A stretch of DNA of 64,000 nt from Oidiodendron maius Zn (taxonomy: Eukaryota > Ascomycota > Leotiomycetes > Myxotrichaceae): contig KN832870.1 of NCBI GenBank assembly GCA_000827325.1, positions 3,162,001-3,226,000 of the forward strand, written 5' to 3'. The notes under the pieces were generated by a model. It was not told the origin of the DNA. It ran no database searches and saw only the letters and a list, made by a program, of their open reading frames with translations. Below, one piece after another: positions 21,550 through 33,160 of the stretch (its first letter is position 1; each line of letters starts with the position of its first letter). Made by a program: the position numbers and the translations under genes.

Positions 21550-23736
21550 CTGTTCAGCGCAGGAGAACTCTTCTCGAATGCCTTTCGACGTGCCGAAAGG
21601 AAGACAAGAAGGGGTCTCTTGCTTCTTTGGGTGAAAGAAGGTGAGTGGAGAGAGCGTATGGATTACGCTTCTAGACTCGTCTTTCCGATTAAAGAGGGGA
21701 GAGAGGGCTTCGTGGGAATTGGAGGGCAAGACAAGGATATAAGAGGGGATTGGAGTCTCTGATATGTAGAAGTTTGAATGAAGGATTGAATGGTTTGATG
21801 CGGAGGAATGGAAGAAGGAGCAGAGAGGAGAGTGTGGAAGGGCAGCCTGATAAATTGATGGTTTGTTGACTAGCATTGTTTACTTGGAGCTTGGGTTGGC
21901 CCAGCTAGTCCTGATTGGGACAAGCCTCTCACATGAACATGGCCGGAACCAGTTTGTCACACGAGGTGAGAGCTGCTGAAGCGGAAAGCTGAAATACAAT
22001 ATTCGGTAATTACAGCTGAATTATATTCATTTTACATTTTCCTGCACCTATATCCATCATTTCGGGCGTCTCTGCGAGTTGTTGGGCTGCTGGGCTGAAG
22101 CGATTCGATGCTGGACAAGCTGTCTCTGACCCGCAGGGCAGCATCAAGCAGCCTGACCACTTAGTATTTTGAACCCACATCCATGACAGAGACGATGCGT
22201 AACCGACTCAGTCTCTGCTTCGATAATTAATCGGCATCACAGGCCTCGATATGGCCGAGGTTACTCTTCTCGACGTCTCCTCGTCTGGGCCTCTTTCGCC
22301 ATTAGCTCACTCCCGGTTTCCCATAGCAACGATGGTTGTCGTGACAGGGTTCGAGATCGGCGTTTCTTAGTGCCGACCACATCCCTGAGGCAATGGATCT
22401 CGGCACGGATAAATGTCTATCCGAGTTGAGATTGGCCATTTTCGAGAGGGACAGTCAGGTTGGCTGCGGCATGAGCATATTCGTGTCATACCCTTTCTCG
22501 CCAATCTTGGTAGTAAATAGATGTAAGGGTTCCCATTTTCCATGATGCTACTGAGACTCGAGGGTACAAGTACAGGTACAGGTTCGGGAGACCCCAATCC
22601 ACCTCCTTTCAGGGTCACACTCTCAATATGTCTCATCCAGACTGCACCATCCGGTGTGGGTCACAGAAGTGATCCCCAAAGGCTACGGCTACAATGCGGA
22701 GCGGATAATCTGACGAATTCTAGATAGTCAAAGCTCTCCTCAGTTCAATGATGAACATCTACAGGTATTCGGTGAATAACTTCATTTCGGCCAGTCGAAC
22801 ATTAACGCGAATAGAATCGAAGGATTGGAAAATTCCATACCTTAGCCTCCAAAGGCTGTGTAACCTTAATCCCTTGGCAGATAACTAGCTGCCAGTACAA
22901 TGCCGAGAGGGCAAGTGTAGTTGATAAAGCGTCGGTGACAAGACCTAGAAAGGCAGATGTGTGGATTGCAAGCGTAAGAATTTCCTAGTTTGTTTATGCA
23001 AAGGCCTTGCAGAGACAGCGATATCCAGGATTATTAACTAGCCGTTGTCATCCAATACCTGATTGTGAGGCACTCCTTCGCTATTTGCAGCAGGTAGCAG
23101 CCGCCTCCAACTGCGCAGTACGCTCCTAATGTACCTTGAGCTCTACCTTGTCGGCGGTAACACCTCGGCCCAGTGCGTTGTGATGGGGGAATGGCGCGTT
23201 TATTCCTGCCATAGCCTGGCCTTTGGCGCAAGGAGGATGAGCGGTAAAGCTTTTCGCCATCGGCCAAGCTGTTGCGGAGACTCTCGTCAGCGAGCTTGCA
23301 TGTACGTGATTTCTAGTTCCCACTGTCCATCCAATAATGCCCGTCGCCAGATCCGCTGTGTTTCAGTCTCGCTCTCAGCAAAACGCTGGAAGCGGAGCGC
23401 AGTCATTGGATATCGTTGACATTGGTAGTGGCGCTGCGCCCGTGGTTGGTTCTTTACCTCGTTGTTGGCGGTGCTACACTCCTGAGGCTCCTTCGGGCGG
23501 TTCGCTGCCACAGCCGCGAGGATCGGGATCGCTTCCAAAAATAAACCTAACTGGGCATCGTGAACCCCGTCAAATTCATGGATTCTGGGGCCAACTTCTC
23601 TGTATTTATCTACGACCCCCACAAAAAGTCACAATGTAGCAATCTATGGCGTGTAGCTTCGTCTCTTCACCTCCGTTGCTCTAATTTCCCTTTCCGTTTT
23701 TCCTTTCCGTGTCCATGCATTTCTTATGATCGTGCC
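21550..23736. other. Intergenic, hex1 upstream region and divergent promoter
   Basis: The first 300 bp are pyrimidine-rich on the minus strand and probably form the hex1 leader and promoter. The rest holds only unrelated small ORFs. Pyrimidine-rich DNA just before 23737 fits the leader of the RS-rich gene. Confidence 0.45.
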
Positions 23737-24600
23737 ATGTCGAAGATCCTCTTCACCCTGGCCTTCTACCACGATGGCGGGACTCTCAAGCCACAGCTGG
23801 TGCTGTCGTGCACACCAGTCACTAATCTGGTGATGAAAGGGGCAGATTGGAAAGGGGCCCGAATTAGCAACACCAATGCGACAGCTGGAGCTCGACATCG
23901 GTTCGAGTATAGTTTCACAGGCGGGAAATCAGTGACCAGAGCCTCATTGTGAGTGGCTTCCAGCTGTTGGGAGTGGGTTGGACGTGGCGCTGGATGAGTG
24001 CTGATAGGAAATAGGGTTATGAATACATCTGCGATATTACCGCCCTTGGTATGGCTCTCCAGACATCCAACTGGGCCACCAACGAAGACCGGACCACGGG
24101 GGAAGACTGCGAAGACTGGTATGAGACCGCACCTTTACCTATTCAAGGAAATAATTCTTTCGGAAGACCAGTGAGCTGACGGCAGAATAGCAAAGGAACA
24201 GGCAAGAGAGATAGCGATGGAAGAGCTCAAAAATATTGAAGATAAAAAGCGACCTATAGAACGAAGGAGATCATCACCCAGCACTCACAGAAGTAGCCCT
24301 CGCCCGGCAAGAAGGGAAGGATATGGTTCTGATGATGAATATGAGCGCCGACTGCGTAGGAAGAGAATTGAGAGTCGTCCGGCGTCAGATTATTATCCGC
24401 GCGAAGACAGATCGAGGAGCCATCATCACTCGCGGAGTCCCGAATCACGACGAAGAGATCGACACCAGCGGCACGACAGTGCTTCGTCGGGCTCTTCTGC
24501 AGAGCAATTGCGCGAAGAGAATAGGCGGAAGAGAAACCAGCGAAGACGTGATGACACAGCCCTTGATGCTGGAGAATATGCTGTTGGCGGAGAAGCCTGA
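23737..24600 (+). CDS. Uncharacterised protein with Arg/Ser-rich tail; middle exon has damaged splice borders
   Basis: Exon 1 (23737-23948, phase 2) begins MSKILFTLAFYHDGGTLKPQ. Exon 3 (24186-24600) gives IAKEQAREIAMEELKNIED and then an RS/RD-rich, disordered tail (RSRSHHHSRSPESRRR). Between them lies a symmetric 99-nt block, 24020-24118, that reads EYICDITALGMALQTSNW and then GEDCED. It looks conserved and fits both phases. Its left border, however, is TTA rather than an AG, and joining its right border canonically to exon 3 makes TGA where Trp is expected. Skipping it, exon 1 to exon 3, restores an open frame of 208 residues. The function is unknown; the tail suggests an RNA-associated nuclear protein. 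It may be an alternatively spliced gene, an early pseudogene, or carry two sequence errors. Confidence 0.6.
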
Positions 24601-25328
24601 GCATTTTGCATTTACAAAAGCATTGGCGTTTAGGCATCTTAGTGGAGGTTATGGGTTGGTTCCCAAATAAAGGGGCCAGAAAATGAATTTATTGGCGCAT
24701 ACGGGATTGGACATTTATATACCCACTGTCTAGTGCGATGGCATAGATCACTTGCGAATGGTTGGGGAAAATATGAGACAGCCACCATTCACTTCCATTA
24801 TTGGAATTTCTAACATTTGTCGTCCAATTTTCTTGAAATGACTCTATGTGATTTCACTCCCTTGCTAAATCCATACTCTTGTACATTCCCTGATGAGTTA
24901 GTTGCATCGCACTTAAAGTATAGTTCTCTATATTAGATCCAACCACATGGTCAGACTCTAATCCACCACCCCGCTATCCTGGCATTGTGAATGCTTAATC
25001 TCCGTAGGCAGAGGTGCGTGAGTGGCTGGTACCTTGAAACATCTTCATTTGGGACTGATGAGGGACGGACGGGCTCTACCACTTACCACGATACAGTACA
25101 GCCATGGGCTCCTGCAGTGGATGCGTAGCGTTTGGCTGGCCATGCGCGCTGGCGGCGATGCACGACGATGCCACCATTCCCGCGAGGCTGCGTTCAGCTG
25201 AGTCGATTTGACCGCCAGCACTTAATCCAACGTGCTCTCCCAACTCGACAAGAACTTCGCCTTTATGTCGATTCGGCGACTCAACATTCGCCAAGAACTC
25301 TTCCTTTAGCCGTCTCGGTGCCAGTGAA
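24601..25328. other. Intergenic upstream of the NLR gene
   Basis: 3' region of the RS-rich gene, then the NLR promoter. No repeats or coding signal recognised. Confidence 0.45.
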
Positions 25329-28300
25329 ATGATACGCCTACTTCAATACAACGACGATGGCGAGTTCAGCCTGACCACGTTCTTTGCCGATATAACCCCC
25401 CCGAAATATGCTATACTTTCGCACACATGGGATGCGGAGGAGGTGACCTTTGAAGATCTGCAAAACGGAGCCGGTACAATGAAGGCTGGCTATAAAAAGA
25501 TACAGTTCTGCGGAGAACAGGCTAGGCGTGATGGCTTGCAATACTTTTGGGTGGACACCTGCTGCATCGACAAATCGAGCAGCGCTGAGCTCTCAGAAGC
25601 TATCAACTCTATGTTTCGCTGGTACCTTGAGTCGACTAAATGCTATGTCTATCTATCGGATGTGTTGAGAACTGCCATTAGCACTGATGACCTGGCCTGG
25701 GAGTTGGCATTTCGGAAATGCAGATGGTTTAGTCGATGTTGGACCCTGCAAGAGCTTATTGCTCCGACATCAGTTGAATTCTTCTCGAAGGAAGGGGAGC
25801 TGTTAGGTGACAAGTCAACTCTAGAACGATATGTCTGTGAAGCAACAGGGATTCCTGCTAAAGCTCTTCGAGGAAGCCCTCTGTCTGATTTTAGCATTGC
25901 GGAGCGAATGTCATGGGCAGAACAACGCAAGACAACTTACAAAGAAGATAAGGCATACTCGCTACTCGGTATTTTCGATATTAGCATACCAGTCATCTAC
26001 GGCGAAGGGAGAGAGAAGGCGTTAAAGCGACTCCGAGAGGAGATCGATAAGGCATCAAAAGGTAAGCCTTCTCTTCTATCACTAGCAATCATCAAGAGCT
26101 AAGACGAATCTGGGTATTGGGAAGCTACTGACTGGCATAGGCACTAAGTGCGATGATTTCTCAATCGCCTTTAGCCTCTCCGATGTTCCTGAAATCGAAC
26201 ACTTTGTGGCTAGGGAGAAAGAGCTCGCGGAAATATACAGGACCCTCAGAGGCGATGGCTCCCGCCGTGTCGTTGTTCTTCACGGCCTAGGTGGAATTGG
26301 CAAGACGCAACTGGCTATTGCGTACGCAAAGCGGCATAAGGATGACTACTCCGCAATATTCTGGCTAAACATCAGGGATGAGGATTCTCTAAAACAGAGT
26401 TTCGTTCAGGTAGCAAAGCAGATATTACGAGAGCACCCCTCGGCTAGTCGGCTAAGCAATATAGATTTGAAAGAGAATCTTGACGAGGTGGTAGATGCTG
26501 TCAAGGTATGGCTGAGTCTGTCTAATAACACGCGATGGCTTATGATATACGACAACTACGATAATCCAAAAGTGGCTGGCAATGCGGCGGATCCTGCAGC
26601 AATTGATATTCGTAAATTTCTCCCCGAGTCATACCAAGGTTCTGTTATTATCACAACTCGGTCGTCACAAGTCGGAATCGGTCATTCTATCCAAGTTCGA
26701 AAGATAGGAAATTTGGGTGATAGTCTTGATATTTTGTCAAACGTATCAAGACGACAAGAGCTAATAAAGGGTAAGGACGTTCTAGATATAATATTACTTT
26801 TCTAACCCTAAATGCTAGATCCTGATGCAGTAAAACTTGTTAAGGAATTGGATGGACTCCCTCTTGCAATAGCTACTGCTGGAGCATACCTTGATCAAAC
26901 AGCGAGGAGTTTCTCAGACTACCTTCGCCTGTATAAGGAGTCATGGGTAAGGCTCAAGGAGATGAGTCCTAAGCTAAGCTCGTATGAAGACAGAACGCTT
27001 TATTCTACATGGCAGATCTCATTTGACTACATTAAGCAGCGGAACCCCCTCTCAGCAAATCTTCTTCGACTGTGGGCGTATTTTGATAACCAGGATCTTT
27101 GGTTTGAGCTTCTTCAACATAGTGATGTTAATGACCCAGAATGGATACAAGAGCTCACTAAAGAAGAGTTAAGCTTCGATGGTGCGGTGCGGGTCTTAAT
27201 TAACCATGGACTAGTGGAGGTAGCCACGTCTTCACGGGAGTCGACCGAGTCTAAAGGATATAGCATTCATGGATGCGTTCACTCCTGGATAGTTCATACT
27301 CTAAACCAAGAGAGAGATTGCGATCTAGCTAGGGTGGCTGTGAAGTTCGTGGGAGCACATATCCCTAGAGAGGAGGATGTTCAGCCGTGGTTAATGCAAC
27401 AACGACTTTTACCGCATGCGGCAAGATGCTTGTTTATAGTTGTAAACGGTTGGGTTGATGATAATGGAATGGCATGGGCTTATTACAACTTGGGCTTCCT
27501 CTATAGACATCAGGGTAAGCTCGAGGCAGCCGAGCAGATATACGATCGGGCGCTGGCTGTGTACGAGAAGACGCTTGGCGCAGAGCACAAGTCGACGCTA
27601 GACACGGTTAACAACTTTGGGGCCATCTACACGGATCAGGGCAAGCTCGAGGCGGCCGAGCAGATGTACGAGCGGGCGCTAGCTGGGTACGAGAAGGCGC
27701 TTGGTAAGGAGCATACATCGGTACTAAATACAGTCCACAACCTTGGGGCTCTCTATGCGGTTCAGGGCAAGCTTGAGGCAGCTGAGCAGATGTACGAGCG
27801 GGCGCTGCGTGGGATAGAGAAGGCTCTTGGTGCAGAGCACACGTCGACGCTAGGCACTCTCCACAACCTTGGGAGCCTCTATAGGAATCAGGGCAAGCTT
27901 GAGGCGGCCGAGCAGATATATAAGCGGGTGCTGCGTGGGAGGGAGAAGGCTCTTGGCGCAGAGCATACATCGACGCTAGATACGGTTATCAACTTTGGGA
28001 ACCTCTATAGGAATCAGGGCAAGCTTGCCGCGGCCGAGCAGATGTACGAGCGGGCGCTGCATGGGAGGGAGAAGGCTCTTGGTGCAGAGCATACGTCAAC
28101 GCTAGACGCGGTTAACAACCTCGGGCTTCTCTACATGGATCAGGGCAAGCTGGCCGCGGCCGAGCAGATGTACGAGCGGGCGCTGCATGGGAGGGAGAAG
28201 GCTCTTGGTGCAGAGCACACGTTGACGCTAGACACGGTTAACAACCTTGGGAGCCTCTATAGGAATCAAGGCAAGCTTGAGGAGGCCGAGCAGATGTACG

Positions 28301-29010
28301 AGCGGGCGCTGTGTAGGAGGGAGAAGGCTCTTGGCGCAGAGCATATGTTGACGTTAGACACAGTTAACAACCTCGGGCTCCTCTATATAGATCAGGGCAG
28401 GCTTGCCGCGGCCGAGCAGATGTGTGAGCGAGCGTTGCATGGGAGGAAGAAGGCCCTTGGTGTAGAGCACACGTTGACGCTAGACACTGTCCACAACCTT
28501 GGGAGCCTCTATAGGAATCAAGGCAAGCTTGAGGCGGCCGAGCAGATGTACAAGCAGGCGCTGGCTGGGTACGAGGCGGCGCTTGGTGTAGAGCACATAT
28601 CGACGCTTCAAATAGTCTACAACCTCGGGCTCCTCTACATAAATCAGGGAAAGCTTGCCGCGGCCGAGCAGATGTTCGAGCGGGCGCTTGATGGGTACGA
28701 GAAGGCCCTTGGTAAAGAGAATGCTACGACTTACATCCCGGCGTTAAACACAATGTGGGGACTTGGCGCTCTATACGAAAGTCCAGATAATATACCTAAG
28801 GCTAGGATAATGTATGCAAAGGCTTTTGCTGGGTATAAAAAAGTTGTTGGGCCTGATCATCCAAAGTCTAAGATTTTGCGGGACAAACTTGGTTCTTTGG
28901 ATGCCATTATAGGAGACAAAGCCCTAGCAGTAGTTGAAGAGTCTGAGAGACCTTCGCATCTGTGTGGTAAAGAAACTCTATCGAAGTCAAAACGCTCTAA
29001 GCGGTTCTAA
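25329..29010 (+). CDS. HET-NB-ARC-TPR NOD-like receptor (heterokaryon-incompatibility type)
   Basis: Predicted 1184-residue protein from exons 25329-26061, 26141-26770 and 26819-29010; introns of 79 and 48 bp are both phase 1. HET domain, residues 1 to about 240: MIRLLQYNDDGEFSL, YAILSHTW, GLQYFWVDTCCIDKSSSAEL, SEAINSMFRWY, WTLQELIAP, YSLLGIFDI, IPVIYGEGREKA. NB-ARC follows: Walker A GLGGIGKTQLA near 293, Walker B WLMIYDNYDN, RNBS-B GSVIITTRS, and GLPL as DGLPLAIATAGAYL. The sensor end is a block of ten 42-residue TPRs (about 678-1097, NLGxLYxxQGKLEAAEQMYE type) and a divergent eleventh. Known members trigger allorecognition cell death when the repeat domain senses a partner; HET is the death effector. 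All domains are intact. The repeat block has higher GC than its surroundings and very high identity between units. Confidence 0.93.
27487..28746 (+). repeat. Ten tandem 126-bp TPR-encoding repeats
   Basis: Units begin at 27487, 27613 and every 126 bp. Adjacent units are nearly identical at DNA level (for example those starting 27991 and 28117). Differences cluster at the codons after LY (RHQ, TDQ, AVQ, RNQ, MDQ, IDQ, INQ), after RAL (A, R, H, C, D), and after EH (KS, TS, TL, ML, IS). Confidence 0.95.
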
Positions 29011-29964
29011 AAACTTGGCTTACGATAGGGCGTTAGTTGTGTGGCAATAATGTACCTTGTATTTACTTACTTTTATAACTTTGATAGAGAGTGGCTTGGG
29101 GAGCTTGATGTTCATATACTGTACGTTAATGATCGATATTTATCCGGAATATTCAACGTCGTTCTCTTTACTCTTCTAGCTAAGTATGTGCAATTTGGGG
29201 GTTTTGGGAGTTACAGAGTTTTCCATTTAGATATTTGCTCCGACTACGCACAGATTATCTACGATAGACGACGCGACAGTAAGTCTCACCACCGTCAGAT
29301 AGGAAGCGTTGAACTGCCGAGGTACTTCAGGGGGCGAGCCGTGAAATCAATTTACTGGTTCTGGACCCCTAAACCCCCTACTGTTTTAGGCTGAGATTGT
29401 GAAATGTTTACCCAAAGCACATACGGAGTACAATTGCGCAACAAAACAATCCGTATACCGCTCTTCTATTTCAAAAGCTCGGAGCTCAGATGAAAGTATA
29501 TGTAAATACAGTATGATCTGCAACAAGAAGTTGTGGGTGATCCGGGAGGTATCCATTGGATATCCCTTCACCACCATTCAGCTCAGCTATTCTAGCTTCA
29601 TCTTTTGACGAGAGGTCTTGAGCACACGATGGAACAAAAACTGGGGAGTTCAAAATCTAGTGCATTCCCAAATATACTCACAGAAGGAAGGGTGTACATA
29701 TGTTTGTCTAGGCTCTTACAGGACATTTATTTATTTCTTGATATGGGCATAGAATACTTCCTTTAATATATCTCTTGACTTCAATGAGTGTCGGAGCTTG
29801 ACATAGGTTACAATGTGAAATGGAGAAAGAGGTTCTTGGACCGGGTCTAAAATTCTAATATGTCCAACCCGCTACTTAGGGAAAGGCAGTGAGAATATTC
29901 TGTTATAAGATGTGGGTAATATATATAGCTCGTGACATATATTCTCTGGATGCCATCCGTGCCT
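29011..29964. other. Intergenic between convergent NLR and Rqc2 genes
   Basis: Holds copy B of the dispersed repeat (29313-29369). Otherwise AT-leaning with no supported gene; the ORF at 29041-29394 has no protein-like features. Confidence 0.5.
29313..29369 (+). repeat. Dispersed repeat, copy B (downstream of NLR)
   Basis: Inverted relative to copy A at 21125-21180; 36 of 38 core positions are shared. Flanked by CCTAAA and, 12 bp on, TTTAGG (29369-29392 region), a small inverted pair. Confidence 0.7.
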
Positions 29965-32900
29965 TTATCTCTGCTTCTTACTCCCCTTCCCCCCTCTCCC
30001 ACCGCCACTCTTTCCCTTATCTCCTTTCAGAGCACCTCCACCAGCCGAGCCGCCACTCATCAAGACCCTGACCTTCCCAACAGGTAAGGTATTGGTGACC
30101 TCCTCCGGCTTCCATCCCTTCAGGAGCTCTATTTCCCGTGGCCACATCCTCTCCACATCCTCACTCTTCTCATCCACCTTCCCTCTCTGACTCACGTCTC
30201 CAACCCACCGGGTCAAAATCTCCTTAATTGCTTTCCCCTTCTTCACCGTGCCAGGTTGCAGCTTGGCCTTGTACTTGCACCGGCCCATCGCCGACCACGG
30301 CGCACACATTGGCATTGCTTCGAGGATCTCGTCACCAGGCAGTGGAGTTCCAATAAGCACATCCAAGTTCATCATTTTCTCGTCCTCGTCGTCGTCAAGA
30401 ATCTCAACACCTTCTTCAAGCATCATTTTCCTCATCTCTTCGTGTTCCGCAGTCTCCTTTTGTGTGCGCTGGTGTTGTGCTTTCCGTCGCTCCTTTTGAA
30501 ATGCAAGCTCAGCTTCTCGAGACGCTTTAGCTTTGGTCTCCGCCTCGACCCTCTCCTGTCCTGCTAAGGCGCCGATGAGTTGCTGAGCTGCGAGACGATC
30601 CTCCTCATCTTGATCTTTGTATTTGGTGGCAATTTTTTTGGCCTTGCCTTTTTTGCCGCGCTTGACCGGTGCAGGCCCTTTCCTCAGCTGCTGCGATGGG
30701 GTTTGAGAGCTAGTAGTCGTTAGATCTAAGGGTTGATCTTCTGCCTCTGAATCTGGAGCCCCAATCCCCCCGTTCTCTTCCTCTTCTGGTTCATTTATTT
30801 CAAGACCAGCCACTTCTGGTATCGGGATATCGCCTCCAGCATCTGATATACGCGGTTCGTTTTGACTGAAAAGTGGATTCGCATCGACGTTCTGGTTCTC
30901 AGTATCCTCGTCAAGTGGATCAGCATGGTTATCTTCATCGCTGCTTCGATCATCCTCAATTTCCGGCACAGCTTCTTCAGCGACAACAGAAATATCCACT
31001 GACTGTCCAGTCGAGTCTCCGGTACTATTCTCATCGCGTAGCCTGTGTTTAATATGCCTCGCCTTGCTTTCTTCGCTGATTAGGAACACAACACCGAACC
31101 CTAGTAGGAGCTGCGCTGGTGGTAAGAAGTTCTTCTTTCCTCGTACCATAAAGCTTCCAGTAGGAAGGAACTCTCCCGCAGGAGCGGATTTCGACACTTG
31201 ATCGGCGTTTACCCACCAAGCAGACATACCGGCTTTTGAATCCCACGCGCTAGAAGATGCTACAGCCAAAGTCCCTGCCTGCGACAGCGTAGAAGGAGGA
31301 ATTGGAGCATCCGGGGTTTTTGAATTGTTTCTAGCGACAACGGTCGCAGCACCATGTAGGTCAGCGTGTAAGTATACATCCCCTTTTCTTAAATACTTCT
31401 TGTACAGTATTTCATTCTGCTGGGCATCCTTCCCGCCTAGAACGAGGTAGCCATCTGACGAGATGAACCAAGCAAACTTTTCAAACCACATCTGCTTTCG
31501 TATTGGGCGTAGTACAGACTTTTCTTGTTTTAGACCTTTCTTTAGATCTTGTGTAATTTTGGCCTCTTGGCTCTTTAACGCCTTTGTTGACGATTCCAAT
31601 GTTTTCTTCTCTTTATCGGCCGCCGACTTCTTCTGATCATAGTATTCTCTCGCATTACTCCAAGGCGAGAGCGCCAAGTTGATCTCGATTGACAACCTCT
31701 TTTCTGGAATTTTTGGTTTCGGCTCTTTATTTGTTGCTTCATCCTCGCTATCAGAGACATCACTGTCGGTCTCATAAGCCGAATTGTCGTCTTCAAAGAA
31801 CTCCTCCTCACCCAGTAAAAGCGTGACAGTGTTCTCGTGCAGCTTCAAGGGTAACTTTATGATTGCTGCAACTGGGTTGTTTCGCTTTTGCTCCAACTCA
31901 ATTAGCTTCCCGATCTCCACCCAGTCCATTCCTTGCGCAATGAGGCCATTAACAGCGTCCATTGCTTCTTGCGTCCTTTCCACATTGGCCTCAATAGCTT
32001 CGGCTTTGCGTATATTTAGCTCCTGCACCTCTTGCAGTCCGCCCAGTCTTGTTTCCTGGTCTTTTCGGGCAGCTTCGAGTTTCCGTTTTGCAGTGAGCTC
32101 TCGTTCTTGAAGGCGGGATTCTAGCTTTTGACCCTCAATGGAAGAGAAAAATTCATCAACCGTCTTATTAAATCCATTATATTCCAGAAAGACAGATTTG
32201 GGATCGCCTTCAAACTGGCATGGTCGAAAAGGGTGAAAATCGTTGTATATGAGCCCTTTACGAGAGACCGCCTCTTGCTCTTGTGACCCATCAATTTTAT
32301 TGGCGATTATATATCCTTTTGTGACATCTGAGCTCGTAATGTCATGGATGACTTTCTGCGCTTCTTGAAGCGACCGCATAAGGTGTTCTAGAAGAGCATC
32401 ACTTTGAAGGACGTCGGGTAGCCTCAGCGTGGAGTCAAAGTTGGTAATCTGCATTGCATGATCAACTAACATTGGAGGAAACTCTGTAATTGACACCGCT
32501 AAAGCTTTCCTCAAGGCATCTCTGGCCTTTTTTGCGTTTTTACCTACAACCAGCCCGGTCTCTCCCTTATCTGCAGCCTTTTGTAACGCAGTTTGCAGTC
32601 TTTCTTTCGTCAAGGGCGGAACTCCATTAAAATTTTGTCGGTTCTCAAGAGAATATTTCAGTCCGACCCGCAGCTCCTCTTGACCCTCTTCCTTTTCCGA
32701 GACGATCCGCAGTAAAGTTAAGATGTTTAGCTCTCGATCGGTAAGTATTATGTTTCCTCCAGCGTAGAACTCCAAAAATAACTTGTATTGGCCATCACTG
32801 AATTGGAATTCGATTATCCGGTCTGTGCCGACTTGGGAAATCGACGTGACCCGTCTCGTCTTTAAGAACTTTCTCAGCCGTGCAACAAAAGGAGAGGGCG

Positions 32901-33160
32901 CTGCGGCAGTAGCGCGAGAGTATTCTGTTAAATGGCACCGGAAGCCAGAGTCTATAATGATTTGCTCTTTGTGATTTGGCTTGGCGAACTTCACGAGGAA
33001 TATTTTGGAGGACAGGTCATAAATGTTGGACACTCGCAGAGTCACGAGGGTACTCGAGAGCTCATGTGCGATGACCTATGTGAATTAGCAATCTAACACC
33101 GAGCATGGAGAGCATACAAGTAAGTACCTTCACATCCAGAGAGGAGAATCTCTGCTTCAT
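29965..33160 (-). CDS. Rqc2/Tae2 (NEMF) homologue, ribosome quality control factor
   Basis: Predicted 1047-residue protein from exons 33160-33128 (MKQRFSSLDVK) and 33075-29965, with a 52-bp intron. This matches the usual NEMF start (MKQRFSSLDVK-VIAHEL, then RVSNIYDLSSKIFLVKF). Domains in order: NFACT-N/FbpA-like (about 1-520), a long coiled-coil (EGQKLESRLQERELTAKRKL), NFACT-R near 566-690 (MWFEKFAWFISSDGYLVLGG, RKGDVYLHADLHGA), an acidic disordered stretch with a lysine-rich patch (KRGKKGKAKK), and the NFACT-C end (MPMCAPWSAMGRCKYKAKLQ). In the RQC complex the protein binds stalled 60S subunits, recruits the Ltn1 ubiquitin ligase, and recruits Ala/Thr-tRNA for CAT-tail synthesis. The C-terminal run GGGALKGDKGKSGGGRGGKG is a basic Gly-rich RNA-contact tail. 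Length is typical. Confidence 0.94.

Noticed and set aside
23287-23622. Minus-strand ORF of 111 codons upstream of the RS-rich gene
   Set aside because: It overlaps an unrelated plus-strand ORF, has no recognisable motif, and lies in the expected promoter.
27608-27970. Minus-strand ORF with a repeated Pro/Ser/Ala pattern
   Set aside because: It is the antisense shadow of the TPR repeats; its periodicity is inherited from them.
29041-29394. ORF downstream of the NLR stop
   Set aside because: No domain, no start context, and it runs through the dispersed repeat.
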